Assembly (NCBI RefSeq): GCF_003289965.1
Contig: NZ_QMBQ01000004.1
Coordinates: 620,001 to 684,000 of the forward strand
Length of the DNA stretch: 64,000 nucleotides
Reading direction: 5' to 3'
Source of the DNA: Mesorhizobium atlanticum
GTDB lineage: Bacteria; Pseudomonadota; Alphaproteobacteria; Rhizobiales; Rhizobiaceae
Position numbers and translations under genes: made by a program. The notes under the pieces were generated by a model that had not been told where the DNA came from, did not search any database, and saw only the letters and a program-made list of their open reading frames with translations. Shown piece after piece: positions 41,274 to 50,329 of this stretch (its first letter is position 1; each line of letters begins with the position of its first letter).

Positions 41274-42818
41274 TCAGCCGGCGGCGAAGGGCACGGCGAC
41301 GAATATCTGCGCGTCGCCGCGATCGACAAGCAACAGCACCGACTTCTTGGCCGACTTGGCCGCCTCGGCGATCGCCTGGTTCGCCTGCTTGGCCGTCCTT
41401 ACCGGCGTCTGGTCGACACCGACGATGACATCGCCCGGCTGGATGCCGGCCGCCGAAGCCGCCTTGTCCGGATTGACCCGCTCGACCACCGCGCCGTGCT
41501 GGTTGCCGGCAAGGTTGAGCTGGTCGCGGATATCGGGCGTGAGGTCGGTCAGCCCGAGGCCGAGCGAGGGAACGCGCAAGCCTTGTTCGGCCGGCGGGCT
41601 GCGGCCTTCATTGCCATTCGACGCCATCTTCTGATCTTCGGCGTTGCGGCCGACATCGGCGGAGATCTGTATCGCCTTGCCCTTGCGCCAGATGTTGACG
41701 GTTTCCTTGGCGCCGGGCGACACGTCGGCTACGGCGCGCGACAGATCCTTGGGATCCTTGATCTCCTGGCCGCCGAAGCCGGTGATGACATCGCCGGTTT
41801 CAATGCCTGCCTTGGCCGCCGGCGACCCGTCGGTGACTTGGGAAACCAGCGCGCCGCCGGGATGGTCGAGGCCGATGGCGCCGGCGACGTCCGGCGTGAC
41901 CGGCTGGATCTGCACGCCGAGATAGCCGTATTCGATGTCGCCGCCCTTCATCAGCTTGGCCACAACCTTCTGAGCCTGATCCGACGGGATAGCGAAGCCG
42001 ACGCCGACGCTGCCGCCATTGGGCGAATAGATGGCGGTGTTGATGCCGATGACATTGCCGTTGACGTCGACCAGCGGGCCGCCGGAATTGCCGTGGTTGA
42101 TCGGTGCGTCTATCTGGATGAAATCGTCGAACGGCCCGCTATGCAGGTCGCGCCCACGTGCCGAGACGATGCCGGCGGTTACCGTCGTGCCGATGCCGAA
42201 TGGATTTCCGATCGCCAGCACCTGGTCGCCGGTCATCAGCTTGCTGGAATCGCCCCACTTGACCGTGGGCAACGGCTTGTCCGCCTTGATCTTCAGTACA
42301 GCCAGGTCATGCTTCGCGTCGTGGCCGACCAGCTTGGCGGGAAGCTCGGTACCATCGTCGAGCGTCACCTTGATCGAGCTTGCGCCGTCGATGACGTGAT
42401 TGTTGGTGACGATGGTGCCGTCCGCGCCGACGATGAAGCCGGAGCCGAGCGCCTCGGCGCGCCGCCCCTGCTGCTGCGGCGGCGTCCGCGGCATCGGCAT
42501 GCCCTGGTCACCGAAGAACTGCTGGAAAAACTGGTCGAATGGCACATTGCCGCCGAGGGGCGAACCGTCATCACCCGCCTGTGGCTGCGCCTTCATGATC
42601 GAGGTGATGGTGACGACAGCCGGCTTGGTGACAGCGATGACCGGCGCGAAAGAGCCGTTCGGAGCCGTGGTGCCGGCGGCAGGCGTCTGCGTCGTCGCGG
42701 CCACGGTGCTGAGGCCGGCATTGCTTTCGGCAAAGGAGACGACGACGGGCGAAATGATCAGCGCGGCGCCCAACAGGGCGGCGACGCGATGTCTGCGAAG
42801 AATGCTTGATGGTGACAT
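41274..42818 (-). CDS. Do-family periplasmic serine protease (DegP/HtrA)
   Basis: 514-residue trypsin-like protease and chaperone. Residues 1-32 are a signal peptide (RRHRVAALLGAALIISPVVV). The catalytic triad is His in VTNNHVIDGA, Asp in KHDLAVLKIK and Ser in NHGNSGGPLVD. Two PDZ domains follow (GYLGVQIQPVTPDV, then LGLGLTDLTPDI). Start is placed so that the signal peptide begins normally; a frame reaching 42884 would add a non-conserved leader. A RpoH-like promoter lies about 100 bp upstream. It handles misfolded periplasmic proteins. Confidence 0.93.
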   Translation of the reverse strand: MSPSSILRRHRVAALLGAALIISPVVVSFAESNAGLSTVAATTQTPAAGTTAPNGSFAPVIAVTKPAVVTITSIMKAQPQAGDDGSPLGGNVPFDQFFQQFFGDQGMPMPRTPPQQQGRRAEALGSGFIVGADGTIVTNNHVIDGASSIKVTLDDGTELPAKLVGHDAKHDLAVLKIKADKPLPTVKWGDSSKLMTGDQVLAIGNPFGIGTTVTAGIVSARGRDLHSGPFDDFIQIDAPINHGNSGGPLVDVNGNVIGINTAIYSPNGGSVGVGFAIPSDQAQKVVAKLMKGGDIEYGYLGVQIQPVTPDVAGAIGLDHPGGALVSQVTDGSPAAKAGIETGDVITGFGGQEIKDPKDLSRAVADVSPGAKETVNIWRKGKAIQISADVGRNAEDQKMASNGNEGRSPPAEQGLRVPSLGLGLTDLTPDIRDQLNLAGNQHGAVVERVNPDKAASAAGIQPGDVIVGVDQTPVRTAKQANQAIAEAAKSAKKSVLLLVDRGDAQIFVAVPFAAG

Positions 42819-42917
42819 GGTCGTTTCTGTCCGGGCGAGAGGTTGATCCAGCGCCGCAGGCGCTTCTGGAGGAGCGCCCGTCAACGTGTCGGCGACCGGG
42901 AATGCCTGCCTCGCCGC

Positions 42918-42947
42918 ACATGGCAGCCGGCCGGATCGACAATCAAG
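42918..42947 (-). promoter_or_regulatory. Possible heat-shock (RpoH-type) promoter of the degP-like gene
   Basis: On the minus strand CTTGAT (42947-42942), a 17-base spacer and GCCATGT (42924-42918) approximate the rhizobial RpoH consensus CTTGAC-N17-CYTATNT (good -35, partial -10). It lies 100 bp upstream of a periplasmic protease gene that is commonly stress-induced. Tentative. Confidence 0.3.
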
Positions 42948-43005
42948 ATTTAGGACGTGGAACGGCCCGAATCAGGGCCTTTGGATGACCTTACGAAGAT
43001 TTAAT

Positions 43006-43767
43006 TCAGAGACCGCTTACGAACCGCTCGCGCCGGCGCAGGTAGGACGAGGCCATTGCGCGCATGCGGGCGGCATCGAAGATCGGGCCGTGACCGCCAA
43101 GGCCGATGCGGATCGGCAGGTCGAGCAGGCGCCGCATGGTGCGGCAATAGGCCGTGCGGTCGGAATCCGGCAGGTCGTCGATCAGCATGCCGTCATAGAT
43201 GGCGTCGCCGGCAAAGAGGAGGCCATCGGCTTCGTCGAAGAGCGCGATGGAGTCCGGCGAATGGCCGGGCAGATGCAGCACACGGAATTTCCGGTCGCCG
43301 AGATCTACGACATCGCCCTCATCGAGCGCGCGGGTCAGCGGCGCGGACGGTATCCGGTAGTCAGCCGCCTTCCAGCCGGGCGCCGGCAGTTTCGAGACGG
43401 CGCCGTCGAGATTGTGGAACATATAGGCGTAGGTGACGGCATCATCCATACCGTCGAACTCAGTCGCGCTCATCTTAGGCCCCATGCGCAGCGGGAATTC
43501 GTGCAGCGAGCCGACATGGTCGAGATGGATGTGGGTGGCGACGACGATGAGGGGCTTGCCGGCCGGCGTGTCGATCTCGGGCGCCAGCGGACGAATGCCC
43601 ATGCCGGTGTCGACCAGAAGGTCCGCATCGCGGCCCTTCAAATGCCAGATGTTAGCGCGCACGAAATCATGCACGAAGGGCTCGGTCAGCATCGTCGTGG
43701 CGGCATCGATTTTCGCCTTGCCGAACCAGTCGCCAACCTCGAGCTCGGGCATCGAGCCGCCGGCCAT
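43006..43767 (-). CDS. MBL-fold metallo-hydrolase
   Basis: 253-residue metallo-beta-lactamase-fold hydrolase. The metal site is ATHIHLDHVGSLHEF (HxHxDH), with further ligands in HLPGHSPDSIALFDE, LLFAGDAIYDG and a terminal GLGGHGPIF. No signal peptide, so cytoplasmic. The start codon overlaps the stop of the PPi-phosphofructokinase gene (TGATG), showing translational coupling with it. Substrate unknown; the pairing with a glycolytic kinase is unusual. ATG 43752 (MPELEVG) is an alternative start. Confidence 0.88.
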   Translation of the reverse strand: MAGGSMPELEVGDWFGKAKIDAATTMLTEPFVHDFVRANIWHLKGRDADLLVDTGMGIRPLAPEIDTPAGKPLIVVATHIHLDHVGSLHEFPLRMGPKMSATEFDGMDDAVTYAYMFHNLDGAVSKLPAPGWKAADYRIPSAPLTRALDEGDVVDLGDRKFRVLHLPGHSPDSIALFDEADGLLFAGDAIYDGMLIDDLPDSDRTAYCRTMRRLLDLPIRIGLGGHGPIFDAARMRAMASSYLRRRERFVSGL

Positions 43768-44933
43768 CAGACGAACGGCTTCCCGACCTTGTATTTTTCC
43801 GGCACCAGCCGCTTCAAATAGATCATGCCTGCTTCCGAAAGCTGGTTGACGTCCGGCTGCATGAAATCGTCGGGCATATGGCGGGTCTTGCCGGCCACCG
43901 CCTTCAGCGGCACTTTCTTCAGCACCGTCTTCGACCCGTCATATTGCAGCGCGACCGAGCCGCCGCCTTCTCCGGCGACGGCGACCGCGAAGGCGCCGGC
44001 GTCGAAGGCTTCCTTGGCGTCGACGGCGCTGATCGCGCCGACATAGCCGCGCGGCATGTAGCCCAGCGCATCGACCCGCGCCCGCTTGCCCGGCAGGCCT
44101 TCGGCCAGAGCCCGTTCCAGCGCCGCGGGCAGGTCGCTGCCCGACAATTTGACGTTGCCGTGCTGGTCGCGCTCAAGCTTCTCCGGCGGCACCAGGCTTT
44201 CGACCAGCGCCTTGCCGTCGGCGGTGCTGACGCCTTCCGAGACGGCGACGATGCAGCGCTTATGGCGATCCAGCCTTTCGCGCACCTCATCGATGAAGCG
44301 CTTCGCCGAGAAGGCGCGTTCCGGCACATAGACCAGATGCGGGCCGCTGTCGGGATCGAGCTGCCAGGCGGCCGCGGCGGCGGTGAGGAAGCCGGCGTGC
44401 CGGCCCATGACGATGCCGACATAGATGCCAGGCAAAGCGCGGAAATCGAGATCGACCGAGAGGAAGGCGCCGGCGACGAATTCGGCCGCCGAGATGAAGC
44501 CAGGCGTGTGGTCGTTCTCCTCGAGATCGTTGTCGATGGTCTTGGGCGCATGCACGAAGGCGATCGAGCCGCCGGCGGCATCGGTCAGGATCTGCTGCGT
44601 GCCCGAGGTGTCGTTGCCGCCGATATAGATGAAGGCATCGGCGCCGGCCTTTTTCAGGCCGTTGAGAATGACCTCGCAATAGGCGGCGTCCGGCTTGTCG
44701 CGGGTCGAGCCGAGGGCGGCGCTCGGCGTGCCGGCGATCAGCCGCAGCCGGTCCTCGGGGATGGCGGAGAGATCGACATAGTTGCCGTCGCGGATGCCGC
44801 GCACGCCATGGATCGAGCCCAGCACCCTGGCGCCGGGGTGACGCTTGCGGATTTCCAGCGTGGCGCCGACGACCGTCTGGTTGATGACGGCGGTAGGGCC
44901 GCCGCCCTGCGCGATGACGAAGGTTCCAGCCAT
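43767..44933 (-). CDS. pfp: Pyrophosphate-dependent 6-phosphofructokinase
   Basis: 388-residue enzyme that phosphorylates fructose 6-phosphate with PPi, reversibly. AQGGGPTAVINQTVVG is the N-terminal phosphate loop. The diagnostic substitution is YIGGNDTSG, where ATP enzymes have GGDGS, together with PKTIDNDLEENDHTPGF. MGRHAGFLTAAAAAW and PERAFSAKRF are also conserved. Many rhizobia lack the ATP-dependent PfkA, so this may serve glycolysis or gluconeogenesis. It precedes and overlaps the MBL hydrolase gene. Confidence 0.93.
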   Translation of the reverse strand: MAGTFVIAQGGGPTAVINQTVVGATLEIRKRHPGARVLGSIHGVRGIRDGNYVDLSAIPEDRLRLIAGTPSAALGSTRDKPDAAYCEVILNGLKKAGADAFIYIGGNDTSGTQQILTDAAGGSIAFVHAPKTIDNDLEENDHTPGFISAAEFVAGAFLSVDLDFRALPGIYVGIVMGRHAGFLTAAAAAWQLDPDSGPHLVYVPERAFSAKRFIDEVRERLDRHKRCIVAVSEGVSTADGKALVESLVPPEKLERDQHGNVKLSGSDLPAALERALAEGLPGKRARVDALGYMPRGYVGAISAVDAKEAFDAGAFAVAVAGEGGGSVALQYDGSKTVLKKVPLKAVAGKTRHMPDDFMQPDVNQLSEAGMIYLKRLVPEKYKVGKPFV

Positions 44934-45021
44934 GCTCGTTCTCTCCCAAAGCGAAGGTTTTCAGGGCACCTTCGCCTGTCCTGCGGCGTCGCGCAACGGA
45001 AGAGTGGGCCGACAGACCCGA

Positions 45022-45792
45022 TCAGACCACGACGACCGGGTTCTTCTTGGAAACGCGGCTGTAGAGGTCGATAATGTCCTGGTTGATCAAGCGCACGCAG
45101 CCCGACGACATCGCCTGGCCGATGCTCCACCATTCGGGCGAGCCGTGGATGCGGTAGCCGGTGTCCCTGCCGTTCTGGTAGATGTAGAGCGCGCGGGCGC
45201 CGAGCGGATTGGTGAGGCCGCCGGGCTGTCCGCCCTGCCATTTCACCAGTTCCGGCTTGCGCTGGATCATTTCCGGCGGCGGCGTCCAGACCGGCCATTC
45301 GCGGCCATACTGGATGTTGGCGCGGCCCGACCAGCGGAAGCCGTCCTTGCCGATGCCGACGCCATAGCGGATGGCGTCGCCGCCCGGCTGCACCAGATAG
45401 AGCATGCGTTCCTGCAGGTGGACGACGATGGTTCCGGGCGCCTCGCCTGTCTTGTCGACGACGATCTGGCGGCGGAACTGCGGCTTCACCTTCTGCCACG
45501 GCACCGCCGGCACCTCGAAACCGCCATCGGTGAGCGAAGCGTACATGACGTCGGGACCGGTGATGTTCTTGTCGACGCTGATCGCCGGGCGCATGGGCGG
45601 CACGGAACCGGTGACGGTGTTGTCGAGCTGCATTTGCGGCAGGTCGAGCGTGTCGGTGGTGCTGCAGCCGGCGAGGCCCAACAGCGCCGTGGCGCCGGCG
45701 CCCGAAAGCACGGCGCGGCGTGAAAGCTGAATTTCGGTATCGATTGAGGCGCCGTTGGAAGGCGGCGTCAGACTTTGCGGCAACTCGCGCAT
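45022..45792 (-). CDS. L,D-transpeptidase (YkuD family), lipoprotein-like
   Basis: 256-residue cell-wall enzyme that cross-links peptidoglycan or attaches proteins to it. The N-terminus carries twin arginines and a lipobox (LSRRAVLSGAGATALLGLAGC), so it is probably a Tat-exported lipoprotein. The YkuD catalytic motif is HGSPEWWSIGQAMSSGCVRL, with His and the nucleophilic Cys in SSGCVRL. Start at MRELPQSL is chosen because the signal follows it; in-frame sequence beyond runs into the divergent promoter region. It is divergent from the LysE gene, with 232 bp between. Confidence 0.91.
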   Translation of the reverse strand: MRELPQSLTPPSNGASIDTEIQLSRRAVLSGAGATALLGLAGCSTTDTLDLPQMQLDNTVTGSVPPMRPAISVDKNITGPDVMYASLTDGGFEVPAVPWQKVKPQFRRQIVVDKTGEAPGTIVVHLQERMLYLVQPGGDAIRYGVGIGKDGFRWSGRANIQYGREWPVWTPPPEMIQRKPELVKWQGGQPGGLTNPLGARALYIYQNGRDTGYRIHGSPEWWSIGQAMSSGCVRLINQDIIDLYSRVSKKNPVVVV

Positions 45793-46024
45793 ACACCAAA
45801 CCCTACGCTGCCGGCGGGAAGCAGGGTCCGGCCGGATGAGGGGGCATTTTCGCCAGTCATGGTTGAAAAAGGGTGAAAGGCCGTTGATCCGGCTTAACCC
45901 TAACGGATCGTTGCGGCGGCCGGCGAGCCCGGGCACAGGCGCGCCGAAGATTTTTCCAACGGCCCCTTTACATTCCCTCCGACCCCAGGATTTATCCTTT
46001 TCTTTGCGCTCAAGGAGCAGGGAA

Positions 46025-46648
46025 ATGTCCTTCGAAAGCTGGGCCGCCTTCGCCGCCGCCTCTTCCATCCTTCTCGTCATACCGGGCCCGACGATCCTGC
46101 TGGTCGTCTCCTATGCGCTGGGCCAGGGCTGGCGCACCGCGCTGCCGATGGCGGTGGGCGTCGCGCTGGGCGACTTTACCGCGATGACGCTGTCGATGCT
46201 CGGCATCGGCGCGCTGCTCGCTGCTTCGGCCACGGTGTTCACCGTGCTCAAGGTGATTGGCGCCGGCTATCTGATCTATCTCGGCATAAAACTGTTTCGC
46301 GCCGGCGGCGCGCTGAAGGCGGAGCCGCGCACCGACGCGGTGTCGGCGGCAAGGATGATGGCGCATGCCTGGCTGGTGACGGCGCTGAACCCGAAGAGCA
46401 TTACCTTCTTCGTCGCCTTCCTGCCGCAGTTCCTCGACCGGCACACCGACTTCTGGACCCAGATGCTGATCTTCGAGACGACCTTCCTGACCTTGGCCTT
46501 CGCCAACGCCCTCGGCTATGCGCTGGTCGCATCCAGGGCGCGCGCGATCGTGCGCAACCCGAAGGCGATCCGCATCTTCAACCGCACCGGCGGCACGCTG
46601 CTGGTCGGCGCCGGTATCGCTACGGTGGCGATGCGGTCGGGGAATTGA
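46025..46648 (+). CDS. LysE/RhtB family amino-acid exporter
   Basis: 207-residue inner-membrane exporter with about six helices. The start FESWAAFAAASSILLVIPGPTILLV contains the family PGP motif, and ALGQGWRTALPMAVGVALGD is the next conserved block. MAHAWLVTALNPKSITFFVAFLPQF carries the NPK motif. AAGGAG lies 7 bases before ATG 46025. It exports an amino acid or related metabolite; substrate unknown. Confidence 0.92.
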   Translation: MSFESWAAFAAASSILLVIPGPTILLVVSYALGQGWRTALPMAVGVALGDFTAMTLSMLGIGALLAASATVFTVLKVIGAGYLIYLGIKLFRAGGALKAEPRTDAVSAARMMAHAWLVTALNPKSITFFVAFLPQFLDRHTDFWTQMLIFETTFLTLAFANALGYALVASRARAIVRNPKAIRIFNRTGGTLLVGAGIATVAMRSGN

Positions 46649-46764
46649 GGCGGCGCACAGCCCGGCTGGCCGGAGGCACTATCGACCACGGGTTGGCGGC
46701 TTGGATAGCGATGCTTTAGGATCGGGCTCCAAACAGCAAATTCGCGATCGTCGAAGGACACCCT

Positions 46765-48090
46765 ATGGCGCTGAAGGACGCATTCGGCCTGACTTACTCG
46801 GGCGCGACCGGAGCCGGGTTTTCATCCTACGCCCGCGCCGTGCATGAGCTGCAATGCTTCATCGGCGATCCGGTCGGCTCCATCGACCGCGCCATTGCCG
46901 ACGAACCGGCCTTCGTCATGGCGCATGTGTTCAAAGGCTACCTGTTCGGCCTCGCCACCGAGCGGGACGCGATGGCGGTCGCCCGATCAAGTCATAAAGC
47001 GGCGCTGCCGCTTGCCGCCACGGTTCGCGAACAGGCGCATGTGGCCGCGCTCGGCCATCTCGCCGAAGGGCGATGGCATGAAGCCGCGCGCATGCTGGAG
47101 GATATCGCGATCGACAATCCGCGCGATGCGCTGGCGCTGCAGGTCGGGCACCAGATCGATTTCTTCACCGGCAATGCGCGCATGCTGCGCGACCGCATCG
47201 GCAGGGCGTTGCCGGCCTGGCGGAAAGACATGCCGGGATACCACGCCATTCTTGGCATGCAGGCCTTCGGGCTGGAGGAAATGGGCGACTATGCCCGCGC
47301 CGAATCCTTCGGCCGGCAAGCCATCGAGATCGAACCGCGGGACGGCTGGGCGCAGCACGCGGTGGCGCATGTCATGGAGATGCAGAGCCGGCAAAAGGAT
47401 GGCATCGCCTGGATGCGCGCCAACCCGGAGGCCTGGTCGAAGGAGAGTTTTCTCCAGATCCATAATTGGTGGCACCTGGCGCTGTTCCACTACGACCTTG
47501 GCGAAATCGGCGAGGTGCTCCGGCTCTATGATGGGCCGATCTATGGAACACGCTCGACATTGGCCCTCAACATGGTCGATGCCTCGGCGATCCTGTGGCG
47601 CCTCCATCTTGGCGGCGTCGATGTCGGTGACCGCTGGGCGGCCCTCGCCGCCAACTGGATCCCGAAAGCCGCCGCCGGCAATTACGCCTTCAACGACGCC
47701 CATGCGATGATGGCCTTTGTCGGCGCCGGGCTGGAAGCGCCGGCGAAGACGCTGCTCGAGGCGCAGCGCGAAGCCATGCGCGGGAATGACGACAACGCCG
47801 CCTTCACACGCGATGTCGGACACCCGCTGACGCTTGCCATCAAGGCCTTCGGCGAGGGCCGCTACGACGAGGCCGTGCGGCTGATTCGGCCGATCCGCTC
47901 GATCGCGCACCGTTTCGGCGGCAGTCACGCGCAACGCGACGTGATCGACCTGACGCTGCTCGAGGCCGCCCTGCGCGCCGGCGACACGGCGCTTGCACGG
48001 GCGCTGGCCGCCGAGCGTCAGCTCGCGCGGCCCGACAGTCCGCTGTCGGCGTTGTTCCTGCGACGGACATCCGATTTGTCTGAGAATTGA
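46765..48090 (+). CDS. Tetratricopeptide repeat protein, TTC38 family
   Basis: 441-residue all-helical repeat protein without signal peptide or membrane helix. DAFGLTYSGATGAGFSSYARAVHELQ is the opening of the TTC38-like family. Helix pairs such as HVAALGHLAEGRWHEAARML and FGLEEMGDYARAESFGRQAIEIEP are TPR units. AVAHVMEMQSRQKDGIAWM and FLQIHNWWHLALFHYDLG are strongly conserved in the family. Molecular role unknown. Single gene, 116 bp after the LysE gene. Confidence 0.88.
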   Translation: MALKDAFGLTYSGATGAGFSSYARAVHELQCFIGDPVGSIDRAIADEPAFVMAHVFKGYLFGLATERDAMAVARSSHKAALPLAATVREQAHVAALGHLAEGRWHEAARMLEDIAIDNPRDALALQVGHQIDFFTGNARMLRDRIGRALPAWRKDMPGYHAILGMQAFGLEEMGDYARAESFGRQAIEIEPRDGWAQHAVAHVMEMQSRQKDGIAWMRANPEAWSKESFLQIHNWWHLALFHYDLGEIGEVLRLYDGPIYGTRSTLALNMVDASAILWRLHLGGVDVGDRWAALAANWIPKAAAGNYAFNDAHAMMAFVGAGLEAPAKTLLEAQREAMRGNDDNAAFTRDVGHPLTLAIKAFGEGRYDEAVRLIRPIRSIAHRFGGSHAQRDVIDLTLLEAALRAGDTALARALAAERQLARPDSPLSALFLRRTSDLSEN

Positions 48091-48172
48091 CCCGAGACGG
48101 ATCTTGCCCTAAAAACTGGCCAAGCCAGATTTTTTCGAGATCCGAAAAAATTAATGGCAGTGGGAGGAAATC

Positions 48173-49627
48173 ATGTATCTCGGCCTCGACCTGGGCACTT
48201 CGGGCGTCAAGGCGCTGCTGATCGATGACGGTCAGAAGGTTATTGGCGCCGGCCATGGCTCGCTCGACGTCTTGCGGCCGTATCCCGGCTGGTCGGAGCA
48301 GGATCCGGCGCATTGGATCGGGGCCTGCGAAGCCGCAATTGCCGACCTCAAGGCTTCGCACCCCAAGGAGTTGGCCGAGGTTAAGGGCATCGGCCTTTCG
48401 GGCCAGATGCATGGCGCCACCCTGCTCGATGCCTCGGACAAGGTGCTGCGCCCCTGCATCTTGTGGAACGACACGCGCAGCCATGTCGAAGCGGCGGCGC
48501 TCGATGCCGATCCGCGCTTCCGCAAGCTCACCGGCAACATCGTTTTCCCGGGCTTCACGGCGCCGAAGCTTGCCTGGGTGAAGAACAACGAGCCTGCGAT
48601 CTTCGCCAAGGTGGCGAAGGTCCTGTTGCCCAAGGACTATCTGCGGCTCTGGCTGACCGGCGAGCATATTTCGGAAATGTCGGATTCGGCCGGCACCTCC
48701 TGGCTCGATGTCGGCGAGCGCCGTTGGTCGGGCGAATTGCTCGCCGCGACATCGCTCGACGAAAGACAGATGCCGTCGCTGGTCGAAGGCACGGCCAAGG
48801 CCGGCGCCTTGCGCGCCGAGTTCGCCTCGAAATGGGGCGTCGCGGCCGGTATTCCGGTTGCCGGTGGCGCCGGCGACAATGCGGCCTCGGCCTGCGGCAT
48901 GGGCACGGTCGGCGCCGGGCATGCCTTCGTGTCGCTCGGCACATCGGGCGTGCTGTTTGCGGCGAACGCCTCCTATTTGCCCAACCCGGAAAGCGCGGTG
49001 CACACCTTCTGCCACGCGCTGCCCAACACCTGGCACCAGATGGGCGTCATCCTGTCGGCCACCGATTCGCTCAACTGGCTGTCGGAGATCACCGGAAAGA
49101 GCGCCGGCGACTTGACCGGCGAGCTCGGCGACAAGCTGAAGGCGCCGACGGGCGTCACCTTCCTGCCCTATCTGTCGGGAGAGCGGACGCCGCACAATGA
49201 TTCCGCCATTCGCGGCTCCTTCACCGGACTCGCGCACCAATCGAGCCGGGCCGTACTGACGCAGGCTGTGCTGGAAGGCGTTGCCTTTGCGTTCCGAGAC
49301 AGCCTGGAAGCGCTGAAGACAGCCGGCACGACGCTGAGCCGGGTGACCGCGATCGGCGGCGGCTCGCGCTCGCGCTACTGGCTAAAGGCGATCGCCACCG
49401 CGCTGCAAGTGCCGGTCGACATTCCCGCCGACGGCGATTTCGGCGCGGCGTTCGGTGCGGCTCGGCTGGGGTTGATTGCCGCCACCGGGGCCGATCCGCT
49501 GGCGGTGTGCACGGCGCCGGCGACCGATGCGACGATCGAGCCGGATGCAGGGCTTGGCGGGGCTTATGCTGATGCCTATCAGCGCTATAGGGCGCTTTAT
49601 CCGGCGATCCGGGCTGTAACCGCGTGA
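48173..49627 (+). CDS. xylB: Xylulokinase XylB
   Basis: 484-residue FGGY kinase that phosphorylates D-xylulose to xylulose 5-phosphate. MYLGLDLGTSGVKALLIDDG is the phosphate-1 loop. GIGLSGQMHGATLLD, HVSLGTSGVLF-type FVSLGTSGVLFAAN and TAIGGGSRSRYWLKAIA are FGGY blocks, and the catalytic Asp lies in GGAGDNAASACG. GGGAGG precedes the ATG. With xylA at 50330 it forms the xylose isomerase pathway, but the two are separated by a repeat and a minus-strand gene. No xylose transporter or XylR is in the window. Confidence 0.95.
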   Translation: MYLGLDLGTSGVKALLIDDGQKVIGAGHGSLDVLRPYPGWSEQDPAHWIGACEAAIADLKASHPKELAEVKGIGLSGQMHGATLLDASDKVLRPCILWNDTRSHVEAAALDADPRFRKLTGNIVFPGFTAPKLAWVKNNEPAIFAKVAKVLLPKDYLRLWLTGEHISEMSDSAGTSWLDVGERRWSGELLAATSLDERQMPSLVEGTAKAGALRAEFASKWGVAAGIPVAGGAGDNAASACGMGTVGAGHAFVSLGTSGVLFAANASYLPNPESAVHTFCHALPNTWHQMGVILSATDSLNWLSEITGKSAGDLTGELGDKLKAPTGVTFLPYLSGERTPHNDSAIRGSFTGLAHQSSRAVLTQAVLEGVAFAFRDSLEALKTAGTTLSRVTAIGGGSRSRYWLKAIATALQVPVDIPADGDFGAAFGAARLGLIAATGADPLAVCTAPATDATIEPDAGLGGAYADAYQRYRALYPAIRAVTA

Positions 49628-49691
49628 GTGGGCGCGAGGCACCTCGTAGTCGCGTAAGCGGGCGCGAGGCACCCCCCTCTGCCCTGCCGGG

Positions 49692-49805
49692 CATCTCCCC
49701 CGCAAGGGGGGAGATTAGCAGCTCCGGCGCTGCCGCATTATTTTCAACGCTGGCGATTGGCGAAGGTCCGCGTGACAGCCAATCTCCCCCCTTGCGGGGG
49801 AGATG
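49692..49805. repeat. Intergenic inverted repeat after xylB
   Basis: A 25-bp arm at 49692-49716 (starting CATCTCCCCCGC) is perfectly complementary to 49781-49805. The loop is 64 bp. The arm sequence (CTCCCCC...GGGGGGAG) differs from those at 22630 and 4319, so it is another variety of rhizobial intergenic palindrome. It may also act as the end of xylB transcription. Confidence 0.9.
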
Positions 49806-49854
49806 GCCGGCAGGCCAGAGAGGGGGGCCTCGCACCCCACCTCCCCAGCTAGCT

Positions 49855-50217
49855 CTATTGTGCCGGCACCTTGTCCAGAAACCCGGTGACGCTCTTCAGG
49901 CGGCCGTTCTCGATGACGCCGATGTCGGTGCCCTCGATAACGGACTCCGTGCCTTCGGGTCCAAGGTTCCACGAGAAGCGGATCTTGTCAGCGAAACCGT
50001 CGGGCTCACCCTTCAGCGAGAAACGGAAGCCGGCGAAGCGCTGCTGCACGCCGTCGATCAATGCGGCGATGCCGTCATGGCCGTCACCCTGCATGACCGG
50101 GTCGCGATAGCTGACGTCCTGGGTGAAGGCCGCTTCGAGCAGCGCCTTGCGGCGGGTCGCATCGCTCTCGTTCCAGGCGGTGATGTAGTTGCGGGCGATC
50201 GTGTTGAGGTCGGTCAT
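49855..50217 (-). CDS. NTF2-like / SnoaL-fold protein of unknown function
   Basis: 120 residues with the NTF2-like cone fold expected from the order of elements: NTIARNYITAWNESDATRRKALLEAAF, VSYRDPVMQGDGHDGIAALIDGVQQRF, then the strands FSLKGEPDGFADKIRFSWNLG and a final GFLDKV. Members are small enzymes or binding proteins; function here is unknown. ATG 50217 has AAGGAGA at proper spacing; ATG 50223 is too close to it. It is divergent from xylA and lies between xylB and xylA, so a link to xylose is possible but unsupported. Confidence 0.8.
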   Translation of the reverse strand: MTDLNTIARNYITAWNESDATRRKALLEAAFTQDVSYRDPVMQGDGHDGIAALIDGVQQRFAGFRFSLKGEPDGFADKIRFSWNLGPEGTESVIEGTDIGVIENGRLKSVTGFLDKVPAQ

Positions 50218-50329
50218 GGTCATTCTCCTTCGTTGGATCGTTTCGACGTGACCTTTTTGACGCCCCACAGAAGCGAAACCAATTACGCCTGAGGTAATCG
50301 GGCAAAAGCACCCGGAGAGGAAGGAAACC

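Noticed and set aside
45793..46080. Upstream extension of the L,D-transpeptidase frame
   Set aside because: It would put 96 residues before the signal peptide and would overlap the start of the LysE gene.
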